Of a stretch of 64,000 nt of DNA, positions 49,829-61,232 are shown piece after piece; position 1 is the stretch's first letter; each line of letters opens with the position of its first letter. A program made the translations under genes and the position numbers. Origin of the DNA: Epiperipatus broadwayi (lineage: Eukaryota; Onychophora; Udeonychophora; Euonychophora; Peripatidae); the NCBI GenBank assembly GCA_028023455.1, contig JAQFVV010000056.1, forward strand, positions 746,001-810,000, written 5' to 3'. The notes under the pieces were generated by a model. The model saw only the letters and a program-made list of their open reading frames with translations. It did no database searches and was not told the origin of the DNA.

Positions 49829-50447
49829 TACACACACGAGCATGTCCAAAGCAATGTTTAATCTATGTCAATTAATTGGTAGAGTTATTACTAGTATCAT
49901 TAAAAAATAAAGTGGTTGAATGATTTTACTGAAATTTTTATTTATTTATTATGGAAACATACTGATCAGAAAGTATTGTGCCTTTAATTTGCTAAATTCT
50001 GATTAAGACTTTTTAGATTATACAAGCTCATGTGTTGACAAGATGAATCTTGTAAAATGATTAGGCATTTGTGATTTCTAGATATATTAAATTTTCAACA
50101 TTATCTATGTGAAGTAATATTATGGTATAACATTTATCGTACTTTAATTTTAATAAAATATATGATCGATATTGCTGTTTTTAAGATTAATTGTGGATAT
50201 CAGAATAGACTTTAAATACAACTAAAAATACTCCTTTGTCAACATGATTAATTAATTAAGAATATTTCTCTTTCATTTTATTACAATTTCATATTACTTT
50301 TTTGGACTAGATTCAATGACATATTACCTCAAAGTTATCTTTACAAGAATGCGTAATCAATATATATATATATGATTTAAAAGAAATAATGGCAGTTGTT
50401 TGATATATATTATTTTTAATAGATATCAGATGCTACTGTTGAATTTC
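49829..50447. other. AT-rich DNA, nothing recognised
   Basis: Spacer before the LINE. No frame or repeat of note. Confidence 0.65.
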
Positions 50448-51346
50448 CAATACTTGTACACATATTGGAAATACAAGTGGAGTAGGATTCATTATAAATA
50501 AAAAGTGGAAGAACAATATTGTGGAGATTGATGGTGTATCGGACAGAGTGGCAAGATTAGTTATACAACTTAATAGCAGATACCAAATGCAGATAATTCA
50601 GGTTTATGCCCCAACAAGTTCTCATAGTAATGAAGTAGTAGAAGATTTTTATATGGATGTACAAAAGGCTTTTGATCAGAGTAAACAACATTTTAAAATT
50701 GTTATGGGAGACTTTAATGCTAGAATTGATAGACAAATGAAAGATGAAATTGCTGTAGGAATTTTGGTTATGGTAATAGAAATGAGAGAGGACATAGACT
50801 TGTGGAGTTTGCAGAAAAAGAAAAACTTTATATTATGAATTCATTTTTTGAGAAAAATGTTAAAAGGAAATGTACATGGAAGCATCCAAATGAAGGTACA
50901 GCAGAATTGAATTATATTTTGACTAACAGAAAATACATATTTCAAGATTGTAATGTTCTTAATAAATTTAACACAGGAAGTGATCATCGATTAGTAAGGT
51001 GTAAGTTACGTGTTAATGTAAAACTAGAGAGACAAAAATTATTAAGAAAAACAATATTTACAGTTGATATTCCTAATCTTCAGAAACATTCTAATGAATT
51101 TAAATCAGAACTTACAAGTAGGTTTCAAATGTTAGGAGATTTTGAACATGATTCAGATTTCAATGAAATTAATATGAAAATAACTGATACACTTTTAAAA
51201 ACTGCAACAAAGATAGCTGGTAGAAAAAAGTAGCAATTGACTAATAAAATTTCTACTGAGACTAGAGAATTTATGAAGAAAAGAAGGAATATGAAGATAT
51301 ACAAAAATGATGTATTAAAAAGAATTGAATATCTTAAATTTTTAAA
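50448..51346 (+). pseudogene. LINE endonuclease domain (truncated, two frameshifts and one stop)
   Basis: Starts mid-domain at GNTSGVGFIINKKW (about 50460). Then follow QVYAPTSSHSNE (50599-50634), the VMGDFNARID motif (50701-50730) and, after a frameshift between about 50757 and 50802, NGL-type sequence up to TGSDHRLVRCKL (50974-51009). GDFNA and SDH hold the catalytic Asp and His of the exonuclease-endonuclease-phosphatase fold. The N-terminal catalytic Asn and Glu motifs are absent through 5' truncation. A TAG at 51231-51233 interrupts the linker, and a further shift near 51345 joins it to the RT frame. In an active copy this domain nicks the target to start reverse transcription. Confidence 0.85.
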
Positions 51347-53104
51347 ATGGTATGGAAAACAGTTGAAAATGATATAAGAAAGTATAACTGTGAAATAGCA
51401 AGGAAAGCTGTAGAAGAAAATAAAAGTCTCAAGAATGTTAAACAACATTTTGGTATTGGTAGGAAATTTATATCTGCAATAAGAAAAAAAGATGGAATTA
51501 TTACTAAAAAGAGAGATGACATCATGAAATTGGTAGAAAATTTTTATCAAGAATTATATAGTAATAAAGAACAAGTACTTCCTATATCTATTACATCTTC
51601 CGAATTGCCCAGAATTTTAAATGAAGAAGTGAGACATGCAATTAAATGTATGAAGAAAGGAAAGGCTCCAGGAAATGGTGGAATTATAATTGATATATTA
51701 AAAGAAGCACATGAAAAAATAGAAACAATTTTAGCAAAGTTATATACCAAATGTCTAAATGATAGAGATGTACCAGAAGATTGGAAGAATGCAGTAATAA
51801 TATTAATATTTAAAAAAGGTGATAAAGAAGATATTAGAAATTACAGACCTATCTGCCTTTTATCAGTTTTATATAAAATTTTTACCAAGATAATTACAAC
51901 TCGTCTACAGAGAACTTTGGATTTCCACCAACTAAGAGAACAAGCTGGATTTAAAAGTGGTTTTAGTACAATAGATCATATCCAAGTATTGAGAGAAGTC
52001 ATAGAGAGGACAAATGAATATGAGTTGTCATTATGTTTTGGATTTGTAGATTATGAAAAGGCATTCGATTCTATACACATTTCTTCAGTGATTAAAGCAT
52101 TGGATCATCAAGGTATAGATTCAGGATATTGTCATATTTTAATGAATATTTATAAAAATGCAACAGCAACAATTAGATTACATAATGATACAGGAAAAAT
52201 CAACATTGAGAAAGGTGTAAGGCAAGGTGACTCCATATCTCCAAAACTTTTTACAGCAGTGCTGCAGGAAGTATTTTGTGGATTAAAATGGGAAACTAAA
52301 GGAGTGAAAGTAAATGGAGAGTATTTAAGTCATTTAGATTTCGCAGATGATGTAGTTGTTTTTGCAAATAATGCTCCAGAGCTGCAGGAAATGTTGCAGG
52401 AGTTAGCAGATGAAAGTAGAAAAGTAGGACTAAAGATAAATGTTAAAAAGACTAAAGTAATGTTTAAGCGATTTGCTCAAAATATGAAAATAAAGATTGA
52501 TTATGAAGAATTAGAAGAAGTTAACAGTTACAAATACCTTGGTCAGATTATTAATATAGATGGAAACATAATGGAGGAAATTAATCATAGAATTAAACTT
52601 GGTTGGAGTGCTTTTGGTAGAAATAACTTGATTCTAAAAGGAAATATACCTATGTGTTTGAAAAGGAAGGTTTTTAACAAATGTGTTTTACCAGTTCTTA
52701 CTTATGGATCTGAGACTTGGACACTTAATAGAAGAGCAATACAGAGACTTCAGACCACTCAAAGGAGTATGGAGAGATGTATGTTGGGAGTAACAAGAAG
52801 AGATCGAAAACGCAATGTATGGGTAAGACAACAAACAGGTGTTACTGACTTTATTGAAAAAATTAAAAGATTGAAATGGAGTTGGGCTGGACATATTGCT
52901 AGAAGAGATGATAATAGATGGACAATTGAAATTTTAAACTGGATTCTAAGAGATTGTAAAAGACCCAGAAAGAGACCACATGTGAGATGGATGGATGAAA
53001 TTAGAAAATGTTTAGGGGTGTTGTGGAGAAGAGAAGCTAAAGATCAGAGAAGATGGATTAAACTTGGAGAGACCTTCATCCTGCAATGGATTGATAATGG
53101 TTGA
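51347..53104 (+). CDS. LINE reverse transcriptase, open frame of 585 codons
   Basis: Long uninterrupted frame with the RT motifs in order: a NYRPICLLSVLYKIFTKI region (residues about 165-182), EQAGFKSGFSTIDHI (about 202-216), motif A FVDYEKAFDS (from residue 233, catalytic Asp 235), motif B GVRQGDSISPKLF (about 289-301), motif C FADD (332-335, catalytic Asp pair), and LGQIINIDG (about 399-407). The C-terminal part has YGSETWTLNRR and a WAGHIARR..RW..RPHVRWMDE tail common to RTE-type proteins of invertebrates. The first ATG is probably not the native start, since the endonuclease belongs to the same polyprotein upstream. The ends of the frame agree with the family length after the endonuclease. 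Confidence 0.9.
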   Translation: MVWKTVENDIRKYNCEIARKAVEENKSLKNVKQHFGIGRKFISAIRKKDGIITKKRDDIMKLVENFYQELYSNKEQVLPISITSSELPRILNEEVRHAIKCMKKGKAPGNGGIIIDILKEAHEKIETILAKLYTKCLNDRDVPEDWKNAVIILIFKKGDKEDIRNYRPICLLSVLYKIFTKIITTRLQRTLDFHQLREQAGFKSGFSTIDHIQVLREVIERTNEYELSLCFGFVDYEKAFDSIHISSVIKALDHQGIDSGYCHILMNIYKNATATIRLHNDTGKINIEKGVRQGDSISPKLFTAVLQEVFCGLKWETKGVKVNGEYLSHLDFADDVVVFANNAPELQEMLQELADESRKVGLKINVKKTKVMFKRFAQNMKIKIDYEELEEVNSYKYLGQIINIDGNIMEEINHRIKLGWSAFGRNNLILKGNIPMCLKRKVFNKCVLPVLTYGSETWTLNRRAIQRLQTTQRSMERCMLGVTRRDRKRNVWVRQQTGVTDFIEKIKRLKWSWAGHIARRDDNRWTIEILNWILRDCKRPRKRPHVRWMDEIRKCLGVLWRREAKDQRRWIKLGETFILQWIDNG

Positions 53105-53118
53105 TGATGATGATGATG

Positions 53119-54589
53119 ACTGTTGAATGGATTTGTAGATTCATTTGTGACTCAAGAATTTTTTTCACTTAAAAGTATTTTTTATATTTTATTTTTTTTA
53201 AATTATAAATGTATATTTTATTTTATTTAGTTTGACAGAATTAGTATAATATCAACATTAAAGTATGTGCTTCTAATTCTGTTTTTTACATGGATTTTCT
53301 TCGTATGATTTTGATGTAATGTGATTTTGATAAATAACTCAATGTTTTTTAAATATATAATTTGTTTTGATCTAACAAAGTCCAATAAATTTCATTTTTT
53401 AAAATATCCATTTGATTTTAAGAAAAAAAAAACATTACTACTTTTTTATTAGGTTGCTTTTAATTTTTTTAAAAGAGTTTCTTTGAACTAACTGTTTAAT
53501 TGTTTTATTTTGAAATACTCTAGATCTTTTTTGTTTCACCTTTTTTCTTCAGGTGTGTTTTTTAACTAAGGAAAATATTCTTCATCAAATCTTTGTTTTA
53601 GACGAATTTAAGTAAAAGCCTAAATTTAAATAATGAAAGTAATTTCAAAAGTAACATAGCAATAAAATAGCAAAAACCAGAAATAAATAAATTAAAACAA
53701 AGTATTTTATTTCATTCTTCAGTCTAAAAGTATATTTATAGAAAGAAAAAAAAGTTTCCCATCAAATATTTATTTATGTAAATTTTATTGAAACCAAATA
53801 ATGTCTTAAAATTATAATAATATCAGAAATATGAAAAATTCAACTTTCAAATTAAATAAACTGTAAAAAAATGTTACTGATGAAGACATTGTTATGTTGA
53901 TGTTCTAAAAAGCAAATCTATTCAAACAAAATCCAAATGTAAATATTATATATTTATTAAACATTTTGTTGGCACATTTTCATAATTTCCAAATTATTTT
54001 TTCAAAATAATATTGCAACTTTGTAAATATATAAACTAGTTATTAAACTAAAATACATAATTGGAGCATGTAGATATTATTATTTTGTAATCTCTGATAA
54101 AAAATATATTTGAAACAAAATACAATTTATTTGAACTTTACTTATATCAAAATAAATTTTTATCAAGAATATATAAAACAAAATTTCATTTATAATTATT
54201 TAATAAAAGATAAAAAATAATAGCTATACTAGTTATAAAAATATTTTTTTTCAGCCAATCACAATTTGCTTCTTTTTTTATAATTCTCATGATTTATGTT
54301 TTTTTTTAAAAAACTATTTTTCAAATAAAATCTAAGTCTAATCATCTTATTCTTATGAAAAAGTAAATATTTCACAAATATTATACAGAAATAATCTTAA
54401 ACAAACTAGGGAAAATATACTACTTTCTTTTTTGAGATTTGAATAAGAGGTTAGCTTTTACAATTATTTTTATGCCTAAAAATAACAAAATTGTCAGTCA
54501 CTGGCCTTTTGTGTTAAGTTTCTTTATACCATATTGATGTCATGGGATTAATCAATACATACTTCTACTTTTTTTTTCATATGTCAAAT
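53119..54589. other. AT-rich DNA, nothing recognised
   Basis: Very T-rich then A-rich. No structure beyond homopolymer runs. Confidence 0.65.
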
Positions 54590-54658
54590 TCGTTGACCGG
54601 GGGTGAACTGGGCTAGCTGCTTGGAATGTAGCTATGCTAACCCCTAGGCCATCAATGC
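54590..54658 (-). tRNA. tRNA-Gly(TCC)-like relic, pseudo-tRNA or SINE head
   Basis: Read on the minus strand it starts GCATTGATGGCCTAGGGG, which holds an A box (TGGCCTAGGGG, 54651-54641). It continues with an anticodon arm whose 7-base loop ATTCCAA carries anticodon TCC (54625-54623), and ends GTCAACG. The acceptor ends pair in about five of seven positions. The T arm is one base short and lacks a proper GGTTCGA box (AGTTCACCC instead). Not a functional tRNA as it stands; most like the head of a tRNA-Gly-derived SINE or a tRNA pseudogene. Confidence 0.45.
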
Positions 54659-57600
54659 TTGACTTCTACTTCTTATCATCAAATGAATACAAAACTGGCC
54701 AACAAATGCTACAAATAGTTTCAAGAATGTGAATTTAAGCTGTGCAGCTGAAGAACCACCATATGATCTGAAGAAAAGCTATAAATAGGAATGTGATTAA
54801 GAAAATAAATATTTAATATTTTTTTAAAAAAGTAAATGAATAAAAACAATGAAGTTGTGATATATGCTGCATCAATTTACCTTATTTTAATCATGTGCAA
54901 TTCAAAAAATTGTAAACAAACAAAATTTATAAATTTAATAAATTTTATAATAAAGCAGCAATCTTTTTTTTTTATTTCAGAGTGCCATATGTAATCATGT
55001 TTCTTTCATTTACACTGAAAACATTCAAACAACAGAGGCCCTAGTCTGCCAACAATGAGATTGCTATTCCATTTGCATTAGAAAAAAAAAAGGTAAAAGG
55101 ATCTCACTCAGAGCATACTTTAATCATGATGAAAATCTGAAATTTTGCCTTTTTTTTTATTTAAAAGAAAATAAAAATACAAAACTATATATTACTTATT
55201 GTTTTTCTCTTTTGAATTGATGTAAGTGAATACCTTTGCAGTATATATATTGTAGATATACATACAGTATTCAATTATTTAAAAAAAAAAAAAAAATTTT
55301 TTTTATTCTTTTATACATACAGAGATTTATATGTATACATTTATTATTATGAATAAGCAGTTCTTTTTATGATTATTATATAATTTTTTATTATTAAATA
55401 ATATGTGTTAAATTTATTTAACTTTCATTTTGTTAAAAGAGAGTAAATCAGAAAGGTGTAAAATAAAATTGTTAGATTAGGAGATAAAAATTGTACACGT
55501 GTGAAACAATGAATAGATCTGTACAAACACAAAGAGGCTTTTACACTTATTTCTGATGGCTATGGATCGCCAGCTTTGTTGTTATCTGTATCTTAAAATT
55601 ATTTTTACAAAAGAGGTGCTTTGATGTAGTAACGATAGCATTAATTTTAAGTCAAACTTGTGAAGCTTTGATTTTTTTTTTAAGATAAAGATTTCCAGAT
55701 GTTTTTCGCGATATAAACGATTAAAACAATTTTTTTAAAGAGGCAGTTAATCATAAATTTTTTTAAGAGTCAGTAATAAATTTCTTTAGAGAGATGATCA
55801 GTTAAATTATTATTATTATTTTGAGACTCAACTCAGTGGGTCCTTCCTTGTTATAATTCTTAAGCAGAAATGTAAGCTCGAATCTTTTTTTTTTTTTTAA
55901 AAAAGAGAGTGAACGCTTTAATTCTTTTTTCTCACTCTTTGAAAGTTGAAAAAAAAAGAGCAAATGAAATGTGCGTTTATATAAAGCAATTTTCAAGCAA
56001 TATTAAAGAATAGGAGAGAAATGGAACAAGATTGAATTTATTATAAGCTAGTAATAATTATAAAAATGATATTAACATATTTGGTTATGCATAATATGCC
56101 TTTGCATTGCTAAACCATTTTTTTCTGCTTCCTGATTAATACAGAAAGAGTCAAAATCGCTGATCTATCTATGAAGTCATGTATCCGGTAATAACCAACA
56201 AAATGACAGATTTTGAAGCCAACCACACAAGCTATATGGAATGCTTTGTTCATAGTTCCTGTCTTATTAAAAGCTCATTGCCTTTCAACCAATGGAGAAG
56301 GGGAAATAGGAGGAAGAGAAAATCCATAACAGCCATGTAGAACCAAGTTTGAAGCCATAAATCAAATTTTTGTTGATTTACCTCAATCATCTAAAGTGTC
56401 GACAGCAATTATTTTTTAAAGAAGAGAGACAAGCAAATCCACCGGTACCTACTTATTCAAAGTACTTATAATAACTTTTTTTTAAATGGTAGAAGGAGGC
56501 CAATCAACAGTGAATAATAATAGAATTGAAGAAACAAGAAAGTCAATTGATTCAGCATTATCTTAAAAGTATCTGCAATAACTTTTTTTTTTTTTTGTTT
56601 GTTGGTGAGCAAAGAAAAGCAGTCTAGAATTCAAATTCAGGACATCAATAAGGAGTAAAAAGTATACGGGTAAATATGAACTTTCCTTAACCGATTTTAT
56701 TCTTTTACTTATTAAAAGTAAACCTTAATTTACTGGTCAAAGCAATTTTTTTTTTTGATACAGAAACATTAAAGACTTGTTTATCTATAGTTATTTGCAA
56801 TATCTCACAACATAGCACAAACATAGTTTAAATCTTTAAACTTAAATTTTTCATTATTTTTTTTTTTATTATATATTGTAATGTTGAAATGTTTTTTTTT
56901 TATTTAATTGTTCTTCAGTTGTTAATGATAATGAGCAACCTATAGATATATGCATTTATAATGTTTTTTTTATTTTATTTTATCTTGTTGCATATTAAAA
57001 GTTAATATATGTATTTTATTTTCTTTCGCTATAAGGTTGCAAAAGAAAAAGATATTTTTATATATGTAATTTTTGGGTATACATTTTAAACATATATGTT
57101 AACATTACCGAATGCGTGAATGTGTAACTGTTTATCCAAACACATCAAAGAATAGGTTATATATGATTAGTTTAAAATAGTAAATTAAAAAGTAGGGCAT
57201 TACATTTGAATGGAAATGAAATAACATATACAAGTTACACCTGAAATTTATTTTATGATATGATAGGTAAGAAAAGTCTTAAATAAGCATTTATAGAATA
57301 TGTATTTTTTTTTAATATTGATTTAAGTCAGCTTATTTTGAGATATCAAGAAAAGATGACAAACCTATATATTAATTTTATTTGCTTATACTTATATGAA
57401 TTTTTATATTAATAAGCCATTTATTTAATTGTCGATTTAACTGTAAAGAAGGAAAGAAAGAGTAGTAGTGTTAATAAAAATATAATTATATATCTTAATT
57501 GGTTTCCGAGTAATTATTAAGAATATTGTGTTTTTTTTCTTTTTTCTTAATTCTATCATTTTAATTCAGCATCATTGCTCGCAGTTATTAAGTATTACCA

Positions 57601-58077
57601 TTCGTATATATTGAGCAATCACTTGCAAATATTAAGCGTCCGCAAAATAATAGGTAAACTAGAATGTTGATATTTAGGTATTTAAGGATTATGCTTGAGA
57701 ATAACTAAATTTTGATAATTATAGTTCAACATAGAAAGCTAAAATTGTGTTGTGTCCATGAATTTAGATCATCCTCATCAAAGATGGATATCATGTTATT
57801 AGTTAAAAAAATGTTTCAAATAATACTATATAAAAGCTATGATCGCCATCAATCATCATTAATAAATTATAGTCATTAAATTTAACGTTTAGCGTAATGA
57901 ATATGTTTTAGTAAATAGGGGTTTATAGAAAATTGAATACTATGCAAAGAGATTCATGATGATCAATCATCACCATTAGTATTATTAAATCCCAGTATGA
58001 AATAGGATAATTTTAATAGATGCCTATAAGTTTATAAAGATGAATTTATTGTTGTGAGTTTATTGATAAGCCATGGC
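54659..58077. other. AT-rich DNA, nothing recognised
   Basis: Many A and T runs (for example 55281-55306). A GC-richer patch at 56130-56480 has no open frame I can assign. About 57.7-58.6 kb is rich in ATCATC/GATGAT words. Confidence 0.6.
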
Positions 58078-58192
58078 TGGTATCATCATCACTATTATAA
58101 TCATTATTATGACATCACTATTATAATCATTATAGTGATATCACTATTATTATCATTATTATGATATTATCATCATCATCATCATTATTACC
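58078..58192. repeat. Imperfect ATC/ATT-rich minisatellite
   Basis: Repeated CATCACTATTATAATCATTA-like units (about three, 28-30 bases each) followed by (ATC)n at about 58170-58186. Low-complexity and variable. Confidence 0.75.
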
Positions 58193-59036
58193 TTTATTGT
58201 GATAAATAATTTATTTAAATGGCCATCAATATCAATAATGGTCTTCACATGCTTGTTTGGAAGCCATTAATAGGATTATACATGTCTGTTCATCAATATA
58301 CGCTAATGAGCTAGCAATGTCTATAAGAATCTTTGATCTATAGTATAAACTTTGGTAATATTGGGATCTTGTAATTTTATCAATATAGATAAAATGTAAG
58401 AATGTCATTTTTGTTCAATAGTCATCCAAGTCATGTGTAATAAATATGTACTGAATGAGTTTGAACTCAAGTACACTATAAATAGATACTTATCTAGATT
58501 GAAAACAATCTAGTGGCGCTCATGGGAAAACACATGTACTTAGCTAAACTGAATAAAGAGTGATATCATCCCTTTCCAACTTCATAATATTAGTTTTATA
58601 AAATATATTTTTTTATAAGTTGTCATGAATAGCACCAGTGTGTGCATATGACCATGAATGGTCTTATATATTTGGAAAGAAGGATAGGAAGGATTCTTTG
58701 TTAGAAGAACCTAGTATTGGAGATAAGCATAAGGCACTCCAGGAATCTCACAGTGGGTACTTTTATTCAGTTGCTATGTTTAATATTATTTTTATTAGAT
58801 GACAATGTCCAGTATGTTTTATTGTTCAAATGACTGCCCCAATATATAAATAAATACCAAGAATCTTTAATGCTGATATTTTCTTTGTCTATGCTATGAT
58901 GAATTGAAATAGCTACAAATTATAATTACAAATACATATTTATATTAATTGATAAATATTGTTACAAATGGCAATTGATTTATTTAAATTGTTACAATAT
59001 ATATGTTAAAACGAAGATTTGCACAGGTTAAATATA
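58193..59036. other. AT-rich DNA, nothing recognised
   Basis: No coding frame or repeat of note. Confidence 0.6.
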
Positions 59037-59215
59037 TAAAATACATATTTTGCGGGTTCATCCGTGTTAAAAACTTTTAATATTAATATACTGATGTTTT
59101 GACTTGGTCACACAAGCCATCCACAGAGTTATAAAAGGTAGAAAGACAGTTGTAGAGGTGCTACAATCACTGATTTGAATAAAATGTTAAAATTCCACCA
59201 ATAGCAAAAAATGTT
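59037..59215 (-). repeat. Penelope-like terminal repeat (copy in sense with the reading frame)
   Basis: Minus-strand copy, about 88-90 percent identical to 60470-60640. It holds the stem GGCTTG/CAAGTC (59118-59113 with 59106-59101) followed by AAAAC, and a CTCTGTGGAT segment before it. It lies straight after the stop of the endonuclease frame. Confidence 0.8.
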
Positions 59216-59219
59216 AAAT

Positions 59220-60470
59220 TTAGGAATGTTTTTTAAAAAAATCTTTCCAAATAGGAGGAAGTTTGCATGTATCATCTAGCTTATTGATACAATCTGGCCT
59301 TTTAAGTATCTCAATGGCTTCTCTAATTTTGCATTGGTAGAGATTATCACATCTGGATATGATCCTGGTACTAGAAAAATCAATTTTATGACCTGAATCT
59401 ATAGTATGGAGTGAGAGTGCTGATGATGATGAGTGTTGTTTAACTGCATTAGCATGCTCATCTCTCCTAACACTGATGCGACGATTACTCATACCTATGT
59501 AAGAAGCTTTACAATTTTTACATGAGATTTGATAGACACCATGAGATTCAAGAGGGATTGAATCCTTAGGCTTGGTTATTATATTGCTGATCTTTTGATG
59601 AGCAGAAAATGCTGTATCTATATTATAGCATTTTAATATACGTCCGATACTGTCTGTAGTTCCTTTTACATATGGAACACAAATCCTAATAGCTGATTTA
59701 TCATCTTTTTGTTTCCTATTTTGTCTATTTTGGGCTTGAAATAAGGCTTTTTTTATAAATTTGTAATTATAACTATTTGCTAATAAAACACTATTAATAT
59801 GATTTATTTCTTCTTTCAGATGTGTCTCATCTGAAAGGTTAATCACTCTATTTAAAAGTGTTTTGGCTACAGAAACTATCTGAGTTGGGTGATGATGAGA
59901 ATGGAAATGCAAATATCTGTCTGTGTGTGTATCCTTTCTGTAAATAGAAAAATATAAACTATTTGGTGTTCTGGTGACTAGAACAACAAGAAAAGGGAGT
60001 TTTCCATCAGACTCTGTCTCCATTGTAAATTTAATATGAGGATGCATATTATTTAAATGTAAGAAAAAATCATCTAATTTATTTTTTCCATGTTGCCATA
60101 TGACAAAAGTGTCATCTATGTATCTGAGCCAAATGAGAGGTTTTAAAGATGATGATTCTAAAGCACGAGTTTCTATATATTCCATGAATAAATCAGCTAT
60201 TACTCCTGAGATAGGTGAGCCCATAGGAGTACCAAAAATTTGTCTGTAATGCTGTCCATTGTATACAAAATATGTATTTAAGAGACAATGTTTAATTAAA
60301 GCAATAATATGGTCTGGTAAATTGCAATGTTGTGAGATTATATTTAAAGCTTCATCAATTGGAATGTTTGTAAACAAAGACATGACATCAAAACTGACCA
60401 GAATGTCATTAGCATTAATTTTTAAACTTTTTAAAACAAATAAAATGAAGAGTCTTTTTAATATATGATT
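59220..60470 (-). CDS. Penelope-like reverse transcriptase with GIY-YIG endonuclease (N-terminally truncated)
   Basis: Open frame from 60470 (no native start; first ATG at 60383). Counting from that ATG: just before it, NDILVSFDV gives the catalytic motif A Asp, followed by SLFTNIPIDEA (2-12). GTPMGSP lies at 51-57, LRYIDD at 86-91 (catalytic Asp pair), and LPFLVVLVTR at 129-138, where the usual LPFLDVLV has Asp replaced by Val at 133. Then comes the thumb and linker (about 160-280), the GIY-YIG core HGVYQISC..ASYIG at 281-297, Arg at 301-307, and a C-terminal Asn (CINKL, about 366). The RT copies RNA and the nuclease nicks DNA for priming. The palm and endonuclease are essentially complete, but the N-terminal fingers are lost, so the copy is not autonomous. 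Confidence 0.9.
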   Translation of the reverse strand, partial: NHILKRLFILFVLKSLKINANDILVSFDVMSLFTNIPIDEALNIISQHCNLPDHIIALIKHCLLNTYFVYNGQHYRQIFGTPMGSPISGVIADLFMEYIETRALESSSLKPLIWLRYIDDTFVIWQHGKNKLDDFFLHLNNMHPHIKFTMETESDGKLPFLVVLVTRTPNSLYFSIYRKDTHTDRYLHFHSHHHPTQIVSVAKTLLNRVINLSDETHLKEEINHINSVLLANSYNYKFIKKALFQAQNRQNRKQKDDKSAIRICVPYVKGTTDSIGRILKCYNIDTAFSAHQKISNIITKPKDSIPLESHGVYQISCKNCKASYIGMSNRRISVRRDEHANAVKQHSSSSALSLHTIDSGHKIDFSSTRIISRCDNLYQCKIREAIEILKRPDCINKLDDTCKLPPIWKDFFKKHS

Positions 60471-60640
60471 TTAACATTTTATTCAAATCAGTGATTGTAG
60501 CACCTCTAAAACCGTCTTTCTACCTTTTATAACTCTGTGGATGGCTTGTGTGACCAAGTCGAAACGTCAGTCTATTAATATTTAAAGTTTTTAACATGGA
60601 TGAAACCGCAAAATATGTATTTTACATATATTAATGTGCT
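60470..60640 (+). repeat. Penelope-like terminal repeat (inverted copy)
   Basis: Starts TTTTAACATTTTATTCAAATC and continues GTGATTGTAGCACCTCTA, CCGTCTTTCTACC and CTCTGTGGAT. Then follows the stem GGCTTG (60543-60548)/CAAGTC (60555-60560) with a TGTGAC loop, then GAAACGTCAG and the outer GGATGAAACCGCAAAATATG tip. The CTGTGGA..stem..GAAAC order resembles a hammerhead ribozyme core (CUGANGA..stem II..GAAAC) with changes in the first box. Confidence 0.8.
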
Positions 60641-61187
60641 CTCACAATGTATTATTTACATTGTTTTACAAATTTTGTTTATATTATAGTTTTAATGTAC
60701 ATATGTGCATATTATACATATAGAAAAGCATCTGTCATATAGGAATGTTGTTTATGAAGTACTGTACATGTATCATTCAGTAAACAATACTTGCTGTATT
60801 GTAAGCAAATATTTATTCACAGAGGGTGTTGCTGAAATATCATAACATTTGCGAGGGTGATTTGAATATTTTCTATTTAATTTTCAGCTAACAATATGCC
60901 CTGCAATACTTTTTTATATACAGTTTACACAAAGGAGGCTTGGACCAAAATAAAATGGATATCACGGTTCCACTGTTGTATAATAATATCACAAAATTTA
61001 TGTTAGCCAAGTAAAGATGTGTATTTTATCCTCAGTACAGTCTTTTACTTCTCTTCACAATACCAAGTACTATAGTTTGAACTAAAATCTTAATCTATTA
61101 AACTTTTTCTATGAAAATTTTTGTAAAATTTAATTTCATTGTAAGTTTTTATTATCATGTGATCTAATTGGATTTTTGCTATTCCAG
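60641..61187. other. AT-rich DNA with a weak exon candidate
   Basis: 60924-61010 (87 bases) sits between a TTTTTTATATACAG acceptor and a GTAAAG donor and is open in one phase only (LHKGGLDQNKMDITVPLLYNN). That phase does not fit the stronger exon at 61626, so I do not call it. Confidence 0.4.
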
Positions 61188-61232
61188 CAGGACATTTTTG
61201 TGAAAACCACACAAATGATTAAAGCTATTATT
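61188..61232 (+). other. Possible small exon, 45 nt
   Basis: Preceded by a T-rich tract and TATTCCAG (a CAGCAG acceptor), followed by GTAAAC. The 15 codons (QDIFVKTTQMIKAII) are open and in phase 0 at both ends, so they would join in frame to the exon at 61626. Short length keeps this speculative. Confidence 0.25.

Larger units (their letters stand above)
50448..53118 (+). mobile_element. RTE-type non-LTR retrotransposon (LINE), 5' truncated
   Basis: Encodes an apurinic-type endonuclease followed by reverse transcriptase and ends 53102-53118 in TGATGATGATGATGATG, the short (TGA)n tail typical of RTE-clade elements in place of poly(A). The stop codon lies inside the tail. There is no RNase H domain and no separate ORF1, as in RTE. 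The 5' end, with the first part of the endonuclease, is missing. Two shorter relatives lie at 5.7 and 12.8 kb. Coding density contrasts sharply with the surrounding AT-rich DNA. The endonuclease part is broken while the RT frame is whole, so it is fairly young but dead. Confidence 0.9.
59037..60640 (-). mobile_element. Penelope-like retroelement with inverted terminal repeats, 5' truncated
   Basis: A minus-strand reading frame (60470-59220) lies between two inverted copies of one terminal repeat: 59037-59215 on the minus strand, and about 60470-60640 on the plus strand. The outer tips of both read GCAAAATATGTATTTTA-like at the far ends. The reading frame begins inside the RT domain exactly at the junction with the inverted repeat, the same layout as the element at 23.7-25.4 kb but with unrelated terminal sequences. 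The low number of defects marks it as the youngest Penelope-like element here. Confidence 0.85.

Noticed and set aside
60924-61010. 87-nt candidate exon with TATACAG acceptor and GTAAAG donor
   Set aside because: Open only in a phase that cannot join the stronger exon at 61626 without a stop, and the donor is non-optimal.
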